A stretch of 64,000 bases of DNA from Martensiomyces pterosporus (lineage: Eukaryota > Kickxellomycota > Kickxellomycetes > Kickxellales > Kickxellaceae): NCBI GenBank assembly GCA_025201845.1, contig MU603974.1, positions 62,001 through 126,000 of the forward strand, in the 5' to 3' direction. Positions 54,569 to 64,000 of the stretch are shown here, one piece after another. The notes beneath the pieces were generated by a model that made no database searches, was not told the origin of the DNA, and saw only the letters and a list, made by a program, of their open reading frames with translations. A program made the translations under genes and the position numbers. Position 1 is the first letter of the stretch; every line of letters starts with the position of its first letter.

Positions 54569-57040
54569 TTAGTTGGTCATCTGCGGGGGCGGCGCTGCCG
54601 ATGACGCGCTGGTGTCCATCGAGTCCTGGACAGCATCTCCATTGCTGCTGCCGTTGACACCACTGGGAATCGACGTGATGATCAGCGGCACTACGGCCTT
54701 TGTGTCCGGCGTGTCCATCGGCAAGGCTGTCACTAGGCCCGCGCCGCCACCGTCCATGGCTGGCACTCCCTGCTGCTGCGAACCAGATGATGCCAGTATC
54801 ATGCCGCTGGGCTGCTGCTGTTCCAAGCCGTCGCCTGCACCTGCCATTGAGTAGTGGAACGGGTTGTTGTCCACAGCCATGCCATTAGCATAGTGCTGCT
54901 GCTGGTAAGCGGCTGCGGAGATCATATCCGAATGGATAAGGGACGGCGCGATGGTAATGGGGACATCCGAGGACGTTATCGAGCCAACGAGATCAACCTG
55001 CATATCCATGCTCTCGCTGCCATTCGGCATGCCACCAATTAGCGCTGCATGCTGCTGCTCCTGCTGCTCCTGCTGCTCCTGCTGCTCCTGCCGTTCCTGC
55101 TGATGCATCTGCTGCTCGAGCTGCTCAAGTCGCTGCTGGTGAAGCTGCAGCTGTTGCTCGTATGTGAAGGGGTTCTGCTGTCCCTGCACTCCCAGCAAGT
55201 CCTCCGCTACAAGGGACCCGTCGCTCTCGTCGAGCATCATCATCCCGCCCATCATTGCCGACTCTGGGTCCTCGGCCTTGATGCTGTCGACGAATTTGTC
55301 CAGCTCCTGGATAAACTCGTCTTCGTCCATCTCGCTGGCAATAGTTGCGGGGTCGTCAAGCTTGCTTGTCGGGAGTGGCAGCGGCGCTGTGTCTGGCTGG
55401 CTGTCCAGGCCAATTACAACGCCATCTCCTGTCACTGCAGTGCCCTTGCTGGTGGCATCTGCCGCAGCTGTGGTGTTCGTGCTGGCAGTGGCCCCATTAG
55501 CTGGAGCAGTGCTGCTTTCTCCTGTTTCATCTAGAGGTGTACCCGCTGCCATGGGCTTGTCCGCAGTACCACCCGTGTCTTCTTCTGCTGGAGACATTGC
55601 AGAGTCCTGCGCAGACGTGCCGCCGCTGCCATTTGTGGGTGGAGCGGAGAACTGTGCGCTATCGTTGGGCTGCTGCGGGCTGATCCCTGCCGGCTTACCA
55701 GCAGCCTTTTCCATGACGACCTTCTGTATTGACGACCATCGATCAAGGTTCTCAGCGTGCTTCCTCCGCTCAAGATCCCGCTGTCGGCGGAAGTCTGCGA
55801 GGCACTGATCAAAGACCTCCTCATTGACATTGACAAAGAACCGCAGGGTCTGGTACACTTGGTTGTGGATGTTGCGGTTCCAATGTGAGCGCGAATGGCG
55901 GTAGATCCCTGCAAGCGCAATGGGCAGGATGAGGTGGTTGTTGTCGGTGATCAGGTTGACGATGTACCTATTCCGCCACATGCTCAGCGTGCGCTCGGCG
56001 ATCTGGAAATGCGGGCTAACAATACAGCGGACAAGCTGCTGGAAGAGGGGCTGGCAGATGCTTGTAAACTGCGCAGGCTCAATGACATCCAGGATTTCCT
56101 CGAGCTCGTTGAGGAACATGACCTCCTTGGGGCTGTTGACCTTGGGCCAGTACCGCAGGAGTGCCCTTACAATCGTCTGCGCTAGACCCGGGTCCTTCTC
56201 GAGGAACTGCACGGTGCAGTATGTCAGCTGTGCGTAGTACAGGGTCATAGGCCGGGCTTTATGCAAGGGCAGGAGCACGCGGTGCAAAAAGTTCTTGTGC
56301 TCCTCCTTGAGCGGCACAGTGAATCCGTTGATGATGCTACCAAGGATCTCCAAGAGCTCGGCGATACCGTTGTGTCTCTGAGTCTCGTAGATGAACTGCA
56401 AGAAAATGTGGTTGATAGACCGGCGAATGAAGGACCGCATGCCAAGCATTTTGCCATAGATCCTGTGCAACACCGTTTTGAGGCACTCGCGCTCACGTAC
56501 GTCCTCGCAGTCGAACAAGTCCAGCAGCTGTGTGGTGAACGCCTGGTCAATGAACGACCTAGCCAGGCTGTTGTTGAAGTCGCCGGACTCCAAGAAGCGC
56601 AAGAAAATGTGGTAGACCAGATACAGGTGCGGCCACGCGGGCTCATCTCGTGGCTCGTCCTCCTCGGGGTCGAACGGGTCACCGAATGCATTGACTTGTG
56701 GAGGGATGACGCGGAAGAGGTTTGCCGACACCATGGCGAACATGGCTGGGTACACATCAGGTGTAATGACGCCCGTGCGCGTGGATATGTACTCCAGAAT
56801 CTCCTCCAGTGTGAGCCGCTTCGCCTCCTTGCCATCGAGCTCTTCCTCCGAGTATTGGAAGTCAAATACAGTTGTGCACTGAATGAGTTTTTGCAGAAAC
56901 AGCTGCCTGCGCTCGACCTCGGAGAGCTCCTCACCTACACGTTTGTGAACACAAAAGGAGTAGTTGTAGCGGTTGCCGGTTGGCATTTGCACGCCGTGTT
57001 GCTGCCGCTGCTGGTTAGTAATGAGCGTTTCGCACATCAT
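54569..57040 (-). CDS. RTS1: PP2A regulatory subunit B56 (Rts1/Par1 type)
   Basis: 823 residues from the ATG pair at 57040/57037; the frame is open further upstream but without ATG. The B56 HEAT-like core (about 45-420) is strongly conserved: [76 protein letters not shown] and [15 protein letters not shown]. It confers substrate choice on PP2A. Unlike typical Rts1, which is extended N-terminally, this one has a short N-terminus and a C-terminal extension of about 400 residues, rich in Ser/Thr/Gly, then acidic, then Gln-rich with a Gln-Glu-Gln repeat. An unfound upstream exon is possible. Confidence 0.92.
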   Translation of the reverse strand: MMCETLITNQQRQQHGVQMPTGNRYNYSFCVHKRVGEELSEVERRQLFLQKLIQCTTVFDFQYSEEELDGKEAKRLTLEEILEYISTRTGVITPDVYPAMFAMVSANLFRVIPPQVNAFGDPFDPEEDEPRDEPAWPHLYLVYHIFLRFLESGDFNNSLARSFIDQAFTTQLLDLFDCEDVRERECLKTVLHRIYGKMLGMRSFIRRSINHIFLQFIYETQRHNGIAELLEILGSIINGFTVPLKEEHKNFLHRVLLPLHKARPMTLYYAQLTYCTVQFLEKDPGLAQTIVRALLRYWPKVNSPKEVMFLNELEEILDVIEPAQFTSICQPLFQQLVRCIVSPHFQIAERTLSMWRNRYIVNLITDNNHLILPIALAGIYRHSRSHWNRNIHNQVYQTLRFFVNVNEEVFDQCLADFRRQRDLERRKHAENLDRWSSIQKVVMEKAAGKPAGISPQQPNDSAQFSAPPTNGSGGTSAQDSAMSPAEEDTGGTADKPMAAGTPLDETGESSTAPANGATASTNTTAAADATSKGTAVTGDGVVIGLDSQPDTAPLPLPTSKLDDPATIASEMDEDEFIQELDKFVDSIKAEDPESAMMGGMMMLDESDGSLVAEDLLGVQGQQNPFTYEQQLQLHQQRLEQLEQQMHQQERQEQQEQQEQQEQQHAALIGGMPNGSESMDMQVDLVGSITSSDVPITIAPSLIHSDMISAAAYQQQHYANGMAVDNNPFHYSMAGAGDGLEQQQPSGMILASSGSQQQGVPAMDGGGAGLVTALPMDTPDTKAVVPLIITSIPSGVNGSSNGDAVQDSMDTSASSAAPPPQMTN
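55050..55098 (-). repeat. Short tandem repeat encoding Gln-Glu-Gln units
   Basis: Plus-strand CTGCTCCTG units repeated about four to five times, encoding QEQ repeats in the B56 C-terminal extension. Likely slippage-prone. Confidence 0.75.
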
Positions 57041-60000
57041 GATGGCGCTGGAGCCAAATACGAGCAGGCGCAAATGAAAAGAGAATCGCAAGGAGAGGAG
57101 AAGGGAAATGAAGGGGCTACGGCTTCAGTAGGAAATGCCACAAAAGGGGCTTTCTGTCAGAATGGCTCTCATAGACCAACAATGGGCAAGCGGCGGTGCC
57201 AGCAAAAGGGAAGGTGGGATGCGTGGTGCGAGGCGCGGCGAGGAAGGAGGGAGAGCCATGAGCAAGAATCAATAGAGGGGGAGGGGGACTGGCTACCCAA
57301 TGGAGCCCTCGCCTCCCTTGCGGACCTACGCCCTCTACTGCCAATGCAGCACTACTGTTCAAGGTGTATCGCTCTGCTGTGATTCTTTGTGGTTGAGAGG
57401 AGGAAAGCCTGAGCTGGCTCTTCCATGAACAAAGAGGCCCTTCTGCACATCGATGTAAAAACAAGAGGGTCAGGAGGGACAGCACATATCAGGTACAAGG
57501 GATTCGCAGCAGTGGGCATAGCCGATCGTTTCTGAAGTTTCAGGGTAAAAAGGGCCTGGGCAGATTTCTGGGTGCCGAAGCAGCAATAGCACCGGCTCGC
57601 CACACGCAGAGTCAGGGAAGGAAAGGAAAAGAAAGAAGAGGAGAGGAGACATTTCGTACTCGGATGCTGCAGGGAGGCTCTGGCCAGGGAAGCAGGAGCA
57701 CAAACCCTGATTTGGACTGTCATCTCTCCCTTATTCCGCTGCTTCAGCGCCCTTTTGCTCCCTGTTGGGACACTGGCATGAGACGACGAACAAACGTGGC
57801 GATGGCTATGGCGATGGGCATGAGGAAAGACGGAGAGCACCCGTCTGCCTATTGCCGAGGAAAGCTGTCTGCTGACAAGCTATCGAAAAGGCGCACGCAT
57901 TATTGAAGTCGTATACGTGCAGACTGGCCTTGCACTCGCTTATGGCGAGCGGGGGCAGCAAGCGAGGGTGGCAGGCGCAGTAAACCGGCGACGCGGCGTG
58001 CATATGGGCACACAAAGGCAATGGGGATGAGCGTGTGCTGGGAACGAGCTGTTGTTCACAATTGCTGTGTGAACCGAGAAAAGGAGGAGAACTTACTTTG
58101 TAGTGGGGGCAGCACGCGAAACTCATGCTTGCCGCCGAAGCTGTGGCGCGACGACTGTGGTCGCCTGGAGACACGCAGGGTAGGAACCTCGTCTATCTGA
58201 GCGACATGAAGACGCCCTACACCAGCGAAGGGCTCAACCTTGCGCGCTCGAACCGTGTCAGGGGTGGCTCCGGCTTTACGAGCCTATTACACATGCGGCA
58301 ACCAAGTACAAAGAGCAAAGAGGACGCAGTGCGATTAGGAGGGCGGCACAATAAGATAGCCCATGCCATTGGCATACGCCATGAGCATCTGGGTTGTTGC
58401 GGCCAATAGACCTGCATCCATAGAAAGGCATGTAAACTCGACAGAACAGAGAGGGGTGGCTGGCTGCTGCGTTTTCCGCCTTGTGCCCCTCGCTGTGGCC
58501 ATATCAACGCAGAAGCTGTCCAGGCATATCCAGGACCTTGTGTCTATCCAGACAGCTGGCATTTGGAGCTGTGCAGAGGACAGGCTGAGCAAAGCTGCGC
58601 CTCTGCGTTCCCCCTTTTCATGCTTGGCACAAGTCGGCCTACCAAAGACAGCGGCTATAGCCTATCCATACCTTGCTTTGCTGTTCCAGCATACCAGCAC
58701 TGGCGGTATTAGCGAATGCAAAGAAAAGCGAGGAGAGGGTAAAGAAAAGCGGGATATGGCTGCTGCTAGCCGAGTAGGAGACCGCTATGTATCTGTATTT
58801 GTCCTGGGGGCTGTCTCTGCGTCGCGTGCGGGGCTAGAGGAGCTGCTTCAACAGTAGCTACAAGAAGAATGCGCAATATAGCGTTAGGGCTGCCGCTGTC
58901 AACACCAAAGGATGTCGGTGTCAACGCTGACGGGCAGAAAGAGCAGGAAAAGAGCAGGAAAAGAGCAGGAAAAGAGCGAAATGGAGGTGGTGAATGCTGC
59001 TTAGAGAATGCACACAGCCGATGGCGAGGCGGAGCAGTCGAAGGCACTGCTGTGTTGAATTATTGCTCGAACAAGAGTAGCTGTGCAAGCTGTGAGGGGT
59101 AGAGAGCAGCCAGAGTGAGACGCAAGTGGGAGATGCTGTGGAATGGAGAAAAGGGTGCCATTTAGCCTAGAGAGATGGGAGGAGGTAAAGAGGCAAGGGC
59201 GAGTGGGCCAAGCGCCTGCAATGCGGGTTGAGTCGAGCGGGTAGGCTGGCCATCCGCAATCCAGCACCGCTTTGTACCTGTGAATAGGGACTGCCGTAGG
59301 TGCGACGCCATTGGCCCAGGCAAACATGCAACGCACTGGCGGTAGATTTATGCGGCCAGCTTCACACAACTATCAAGGGCAAAGGAGAGCACGGCCAATG
59401 CCCAAGGCTAAATGCCCCGGCAAGCAGCCCTTTTACGACGCTTCTCCTCAAGGATGCCGAGATTGAGCAAACGACACGCTGGAGTACACACGCGAAGCGT
59501 GGGTTCTGCGGGCCGTCTGCCTGCTCGCATAGCTCCACAAGGCAAAACGCACTGAAATCAAGCACAGCTGGCATTGAGCGCGCCGAATGCCGTGCTGGTG
59601 TTCAGCCAGCGCTTTGCCCTACATGATGAGGTTCAGGCACAGATGAACATGCAAGCATGGACACTGTATAGCGCCAATCCATACACCCAACCCGAAGCCC
59701 GTAGCTTCTTGTGCACTGCAGACACTGGAGAGCCTCCGCTTCGGGTTTGCTGGGGCCAAGCGACAATGAGAACTGCCCACAATAAATGCAGGTGAGGCAA
59801 TCAATACAGCAGCAGGCAGCAGGATATTTCCGTTGCACCCAGGCAGCATGGGAGGACACACTCGCATGCCTGACGCGCCATGCCAAGAGAGCTGCATATG
59901 TGGATGTATGTGTTATCCACGCACGTTAAGAAAGTAAGAAGCGAGTGGAAGAGATATAGAAAGAGAAAAAGGGAAAGAGCGACAAGGGGCGAGCAAAGAA

Positions 60001-60049
60001 AAGGCCAGCACAGGGCATACCACGCGTGCCTGCACTGGCTGCCTCCGCT
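57041..60049. other. 3-kb gene-poor stretch
   Basis: The longest stretch here without a gene I can support. ORFs on both strands lack domain character and show no exon chain with agreeing splice phases. It contains an 11-bp tandem repeat near 58941-58978. Possible contents: upstream exons or promoter of the B56 gene, VMA1 3' region, a non-coding RNA, or a fast-evolving lineage-specific gene. Confidence 0.45.
58941..58978. repeat. 11-bp tandem repeat
   Basis: Unit GAGCAGGAAAA repeated just over three times without interruption, in the gene-poor stretch. Confidence 0.8.
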
Positions 60050-63000
60050 TCAGTCGGCAAGCGAGCGGAACTGCTCCTCCATATCCTTCTGCAGCTGCGT
60101 GTACCTCTCGATGAGGGCATCCTCGCCATCAGCAGGATCCTCGAACTTCATCGAGCTCAGGCGGTAGACGATATCGCCCATGTTATCGCGGATCTTGGCC
60201 CAGGTGACCTGACCCGAGGTCGACTCCACAGCGTGTGTGGCGTGCTTGTAGAATCCAATCATGTTACGCAGCATCCAAGTGGTCTTGTAGAACGGGCAGT
60301 AGCGGTCATAGTTGGAGTAGCCGTTCTGCTGCAGGAAGTCGTCCTTGATAATGCGGGCAACCTCGAGTGTGATCTTGTCTGACTCTGCAAGCGCCGACTT
60401 GCCGACAAGCTGCACAATCTCAGACAGGTCCTCCTCGGTCTGCAGAATCTCCTTGCACTTGGTGCGCAGCGAGACAAACTCGGGGTCGGAGCGCTCGTAG
60501 TAGGGCTCCAGGGCGTTCATGTACTTTGAGTAGCTGAGCGACCAGTTGACTGAGGGGAAATGCTTGCGCTGAGCGAGCTTCTTGTCAAGACCCCAGAACA
60601 CCTGCACAATGCCAAGAGTGGCAGAGGTGACGGGGTCGGAGAAGTCACCGCCAGGAGGCGACACAGCACCGACCACAGACACACTGCCAAAGCGCTCAGG
60701 CCCACCGAGGCACTTGACCTTGCCAGCGCGCTCATAGAACGAAGCAAGGCGGGCTCCCAAGTAAGCAGGGTATCCCGAATCAGCAGGCATTTCAGCCAGA
60801 CGGCCCGAAAGCTCACGCAGAGCCTCGGCCCAACGCGAGGTCGAGTCGGCAATCATGGCAACGTTCTTGCCCTGGTCGCGGAAGTACTCCGACACGGTGA
60901 TGCCAGTATAGATCGATGCCTCACGCGCAGCGACGGGCATGTTGGAAGTGTTGGCAACAAGTGTGGTGCGCTGCATGATGGGCTCCTGACGGCCATCGAC
61001 CTCGGTAGTAAGCTGAGGGAAGTCCATAAGAACCTCAGACATCTCATTTCCGCGCTCGCCGCAGTTGTGCACGACAGCGAGGTTGGCGAGCATGAATCTG
61101 TGGTCAGACTCGTCGGCCAGGGTTACTCCGTAGTAATCGGCAGCAGGGAGCTCCTTGATCGAGAACCATAACTTTTGGGCAGAGCGGGATACCTCAGCAG
61201 GTGCAGCCACGCTCTTGCCCGATACGGCGCATTTGGAGAGTACAGACTCGAGAGGCGACCCACCTGCCATAGAAATCGAATAGGTCTCCTTGCCCTCAAT
61301 GCCGCTGATTGCACTTGTCTTCTGCGCAGATGCAGAGGCGTGGATGCCAAGGGAGCGAGCGAGTGCAACAAGGCCATCGCGGACAGCCTGGTAGGCAGTG
61401 CTGACGGTAGCTGAAGCACCCATCTCCCGCTTGGCCTGGCCAGCAGAGTCAACAACGCCCGCCATGAAATGCTCACGGGTCTCGAAAGACTCGGAACGGA
61501 GGAACGACGGAACAGCCTTGACAGACTCCGTGAAACCGAGCTTGGAGATGGTGGTCAGCAGAGGGTTGCTGCCCTCCTCCCTGCTGTGAAGAGTGACAGA
61601 CGCGCAGCGTGTCGACTGGTTGGTGTCGATGCTCGCCTCCATGCCGAGCTTGTCAGCAAACTCCGCAATGCGCTCGTGGAGCTCCTGGTCTTCAGAGTCG
61701 ACCAAGAAGGCAGTGCCATCGCTGCTGCCACTGCCAACCCAAAGACCGAGCAGGTACGACACATGGGGTGTGAGAGCAGCGTCAATACCGGCCTCCTTAA
61801 CAGTAGCATCCAGGACGGCGTTCTCGACGAGGACAGGCGCATAGCGCTGGTATGTGGCCTTGCGAACATCGCTGCTCATGCACTTGACGTCGCGAGCCTC
61901 GACGGTCCAGCTGATCGGGTCCCGCGAGATGCTGTCGGCAAACTTCTTTGCCTTGAGCTGTGCCTCAGCAGCGCCGTCGACGCCGTGCTCAAACGAGCGA
62001 GTAATGAGCTTGACCATCTTGAAGCTGCGTCCAGAATTGCCGTCAGCAGCGTCGCCAAGGGCAAAGTATGTGACGGCTGTGAGGGCCTCGCCATCAAGGG
62101 CACGCTCATTGATGTCGACGCACTGGCTGGTGCTCACAACAAGCTTGTGTGCAGCATTGCAAGTGAACGAACCAAGCCCAGAAGCGTCTTCAGCGGCCTC
62201 TGCGACCTCGTACATGATGTCGTTGCCGCGGGGCAGAGCGACGACCTCACGAGGCAGGCCATCCGCGCCGAGGACTTGCTCGCCAACCTGAACATCCTCG
62301 ATGTTCTTGTCAGCGCCATCGCACATCAGCACCTTTGTGCCCTTGGCAAAGCAGCCAACGTAGACGATAAAGTCCGAGTTGGAGTACTTTGACAGGGACT
62401 GGGAGATGACGGTCTTACCGCAGCCAAAGGCACCGGGAATCGCAGTGGTTCCGCCCTGCACACAAGGGAAAAGGGCATCGAGAACGCGCTGGCCAGTGAG
62501 AAGAGGGTGATCGGCAGCAACCTTCTGTGTGACAGGACGAGGCAGACGGACAGGCCACACCTGCATCATGGTGTGCTTGGTCTTGATGCCCTCAAACTCT
62601 GTCTCAAGAACGACATCAGCTACAGTGTACCTGCCATCAGGCGCAATGTAAGTGACGGTTCCGCGGGCGTTGGGAGGAAGCATGATGCTGTGGTTGCGGA
62701 GCAGAGAGTTCTCGTAGACCGTTCCAAACACATCACCGCCGGCGATGTGGTCGCCAACCTTGACGCCTGCAGGCTCAAACTGCCACTCAAGCTTCTTGTC
62801 CAAAGCGGGCGTGTCGATGCCGCGAGGAATATAGATGCTCTGAGAGACCTCCTGGATCGCCTTCAGGGGACGCTGGATGCCGTCGAAAATATTGGAGCTG
62901 AGGCCAGGACCAAGCTCGACCGAAAACGGCTTCCCAGACTTGAGCACAGGATCGCCAACGGTGAGACCAGCAGTCTCCTCGTAAACCTGGATGGTGGCCT

Positions 63001-63443
63001 TGTCGCCCTCGATGCGAATAACTTCGCCGACAAGGGCTTCATGTCCGACACGGACCAGCTCGTACATGGCCGATCCAGTCATCTTCTCGGCGATAACAAC
63101 GGGTCCAGAGACCGAGTAGACATAGCCGAACTCGGATTCGCTAGCGTCCTCATCGAGATGTCTAATGTCCCGAGCAGCATTCTCAAGTGCTCCTGCCTAC
63201 ACAAGCAGCATAAACAGTAGGTTTCGGGGGGAGGGAGGCGAAGCCCAGGCAGCAGATTGTCTGGATGTTAAGTTGTGATTTGGCTTGCAGGAAATTGTGC
63301 TGCTGCTGTCCATCTACACCATCCGCAGGTGCTGTGCTGCTCTTATCAGGCCATGCGGGCCCTCGCCATAGCCTCTGCCGCTGCTAGGTCACTCTCACTA
63401 ACACAAATCCACTGCACTCTACGCTACCAAGGGCTCTTACCAT
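60050..63443 (-). CDS. VMA1: V-ATPase catalytic subunit A with in-frame intein
   Basis: Exon 1 is only the ATG (63441-63443); a 244-bp GTAAGA-TAG intron follows, then exon 2, 60050-63196. The precursor has 1,049 residues. Removing the 430-residue intein (283-712) leaves 619, against 617 in yeast. The N-terminus reads [12 protein letters not shown], as in yeast MAGAIENA. The P-loop [19 protein letters not shown]-like [11 protein letters not shown], and [10 protein letters not shown] after the intein are intact. Subunit A hydrolyses ATP in the V1 sector to drive proton pumping into vacuole and endosomes. The intein interrupts the protein after YVG just downstream of the P-loop, so splicing is required for function. 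Confidence 0.97.
61064..62353 (-). mobile_element. VMA1 intein, splicing-competent, with degenerate LAGLIDADG endonuclease
   Basis: 430 codons in frame within VMA1, at the same site as the yeast VMA intein (YVG / C ... VVHN / CGERGNE). Splicing residues are intact: Cys1 (CFAKGT), block B TCNAAH (Thr64, His69... TxxH type), penultimate His429, Asn430 and the following Cys. The central endonuclease domain is still full size (yeast intein 454), with recognisable blocks ([29 protein letters not shown]). Both catalytic acids are lost: yeast GDG is GSG (Ser208) and yeast DSDG is DSAG (Ala304). It should splice but not home. Base composition and codon use look like the host gene, suggesting long residence. 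Residue equivalence to PI-SceI Asp218/Asp326 is from memory. Confidence 0.95.
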
Positions 63444-63969
63444 TGCTTAGATGTTGAACAGAGTAATAAGCAGAGTATAGAATCGGGGGGGGGGTGTATG
63501 TAAGAAATGAGACGTGAAATAAGCAGAAACAAGGATAATGGTGCTGTACCCGCCAGCGCTTGTGATTCAGGGCGCGTGTTTTGATGTGCCGCTGCTGCCG
63601 GGTAGCTAGCGAGGCGTGTGTGAATGCGCGCGGCTCGGCCCACTCTGCACGCTAGCTGGCGATGTCGAGTCAAGCTGGAATGGGCGAGCCGAGCCGCTGC
63701 ATGGCGCCGTGGATTACGTGTGCGTAGCGCCTTGCTGCTTGCGCACCCCGCCCACAGGCAGCTGGCGCCGTCAGAAAGAGGAGCCAGCAAAGAGGTCAAA
63801 GTCTCGTCACCGCTTAGACTTGCGCTTCCTCTCCCTCTTGCAATTCAGTCGCTGTTCTTATTTATTCTGCTGTACCTTTGTGCCTTACTCCGCTCCAGCG
63901 CATACTCCATTCTTTGTCTTATTTGACTTTACCTGCCTAGCCAACGCACGCAGCCTGCTCGAGATCAGA
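63444..63969. other. Divergent promoter region VMA1 / partial gene
   Basis: 526 bp between divergent starts. It holds a short poly-G run (63485-63494) and a T/C-rich stretch near 63840-63930. Nothing else. Confidence 0.5.
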
Positions 63970-64000
63970 ATGCCCAAGGAAGACTGGGAAAAGTGTACGT
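63970..64000 (+). CDS. Start of an unidentified gene, cut by the window edge
   Basis: ATG at 63970 after a T/C-rich leader, encoding MPKEDWEK before a possible donor (GTACGT at 63995). Too little to identify; divergent from VMA1. Confidence 0.35.
   Translation, partial: MPKEDWEKCT

Overview
The window is nuclear DNA from a fungus. Genes are dense and on both strands. About half have short spliceosomal introns (GTAAGT-like donors, TAG or CAG acceptors). The recognisable proteins are fungal-type: VPS1, COX5, a VMA1 with a yeast-type intein, PDI ending in HDEL, ZWF1, UBC9, RPN8, SPT16. The third codon position looks G/C-rich. Several genes are unusual for ascomycete yeasts: a TPX2 homologue, a WDR91 homologue, an RlmN-type radical SAM methyltransferase, and a PhnY/PhnZ-like pair. 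This suggests an early-diverging lineage, possibly Kickxellomycotina/Zoopagomycota; that placement is inference only.

Layout. 0.4-1.5 kb: two mitochondrial-type proteins with a Gly/aromatic C-terminal tail. 1.9-9 kb: PHO85, VPS1 and WDR91, all minus strand. 9.8-13.7 kb: ZWF1, UBC9 and RlmN. 13.9-16.5 kb: a divergent HD-domain oxygenase / Fe(II)-2OG dioxygenase pair matching the PhnZ/PhnY phosphonate-cleaving system. 16.8-19.3 kb: TPX2. 19.5-21 kb: two further tailed RRM proteins, head to head. 21-37 kb: a J-protein, COX5, UBP3, SPT16, an FG nucleoporin, RPN8 and a TMX-like protein. 38-46.7 kb: a redox-dead thioredoxin-fold membrane protein, uL14, SmD2, PDI and deoxyhypusine synthase. 47.5-57 kb: eL15, MCM5, GID7/WDR26 and a PP2A B56 subunit. 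57-60 kb: about 3 kb with no gene I can support. 60-63.4 kb: VMA1 with an in-frame intein. The window ends in the first codons of a plus-strand gene.

Two 10-N gaps (6200-6209 and 17245-17254) each lie between two nearly identical copies of flanking sequence (563 and 456 bp). They are almost certainly unmerged contig overlaps, not biological duplications. They break VPS1 and TPX2 artificially, and both genes read cleanly once one copy is ignored.

Most genes are unrelated housekeeping loci. The groups that plausibly act together are the PhnZ/PhnY-like pair (C-P bond cleavage), the four tailed mitochondrial proteins (a small undescribed family), and the ER thioredoxin-fold proteins at 36-45 kb. 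The most notable findings are the phosphonate-type oxygenase pair, the tailed RRM family, and the VMA1 intein whose two homing-endonuclease aspartates are both replaced.
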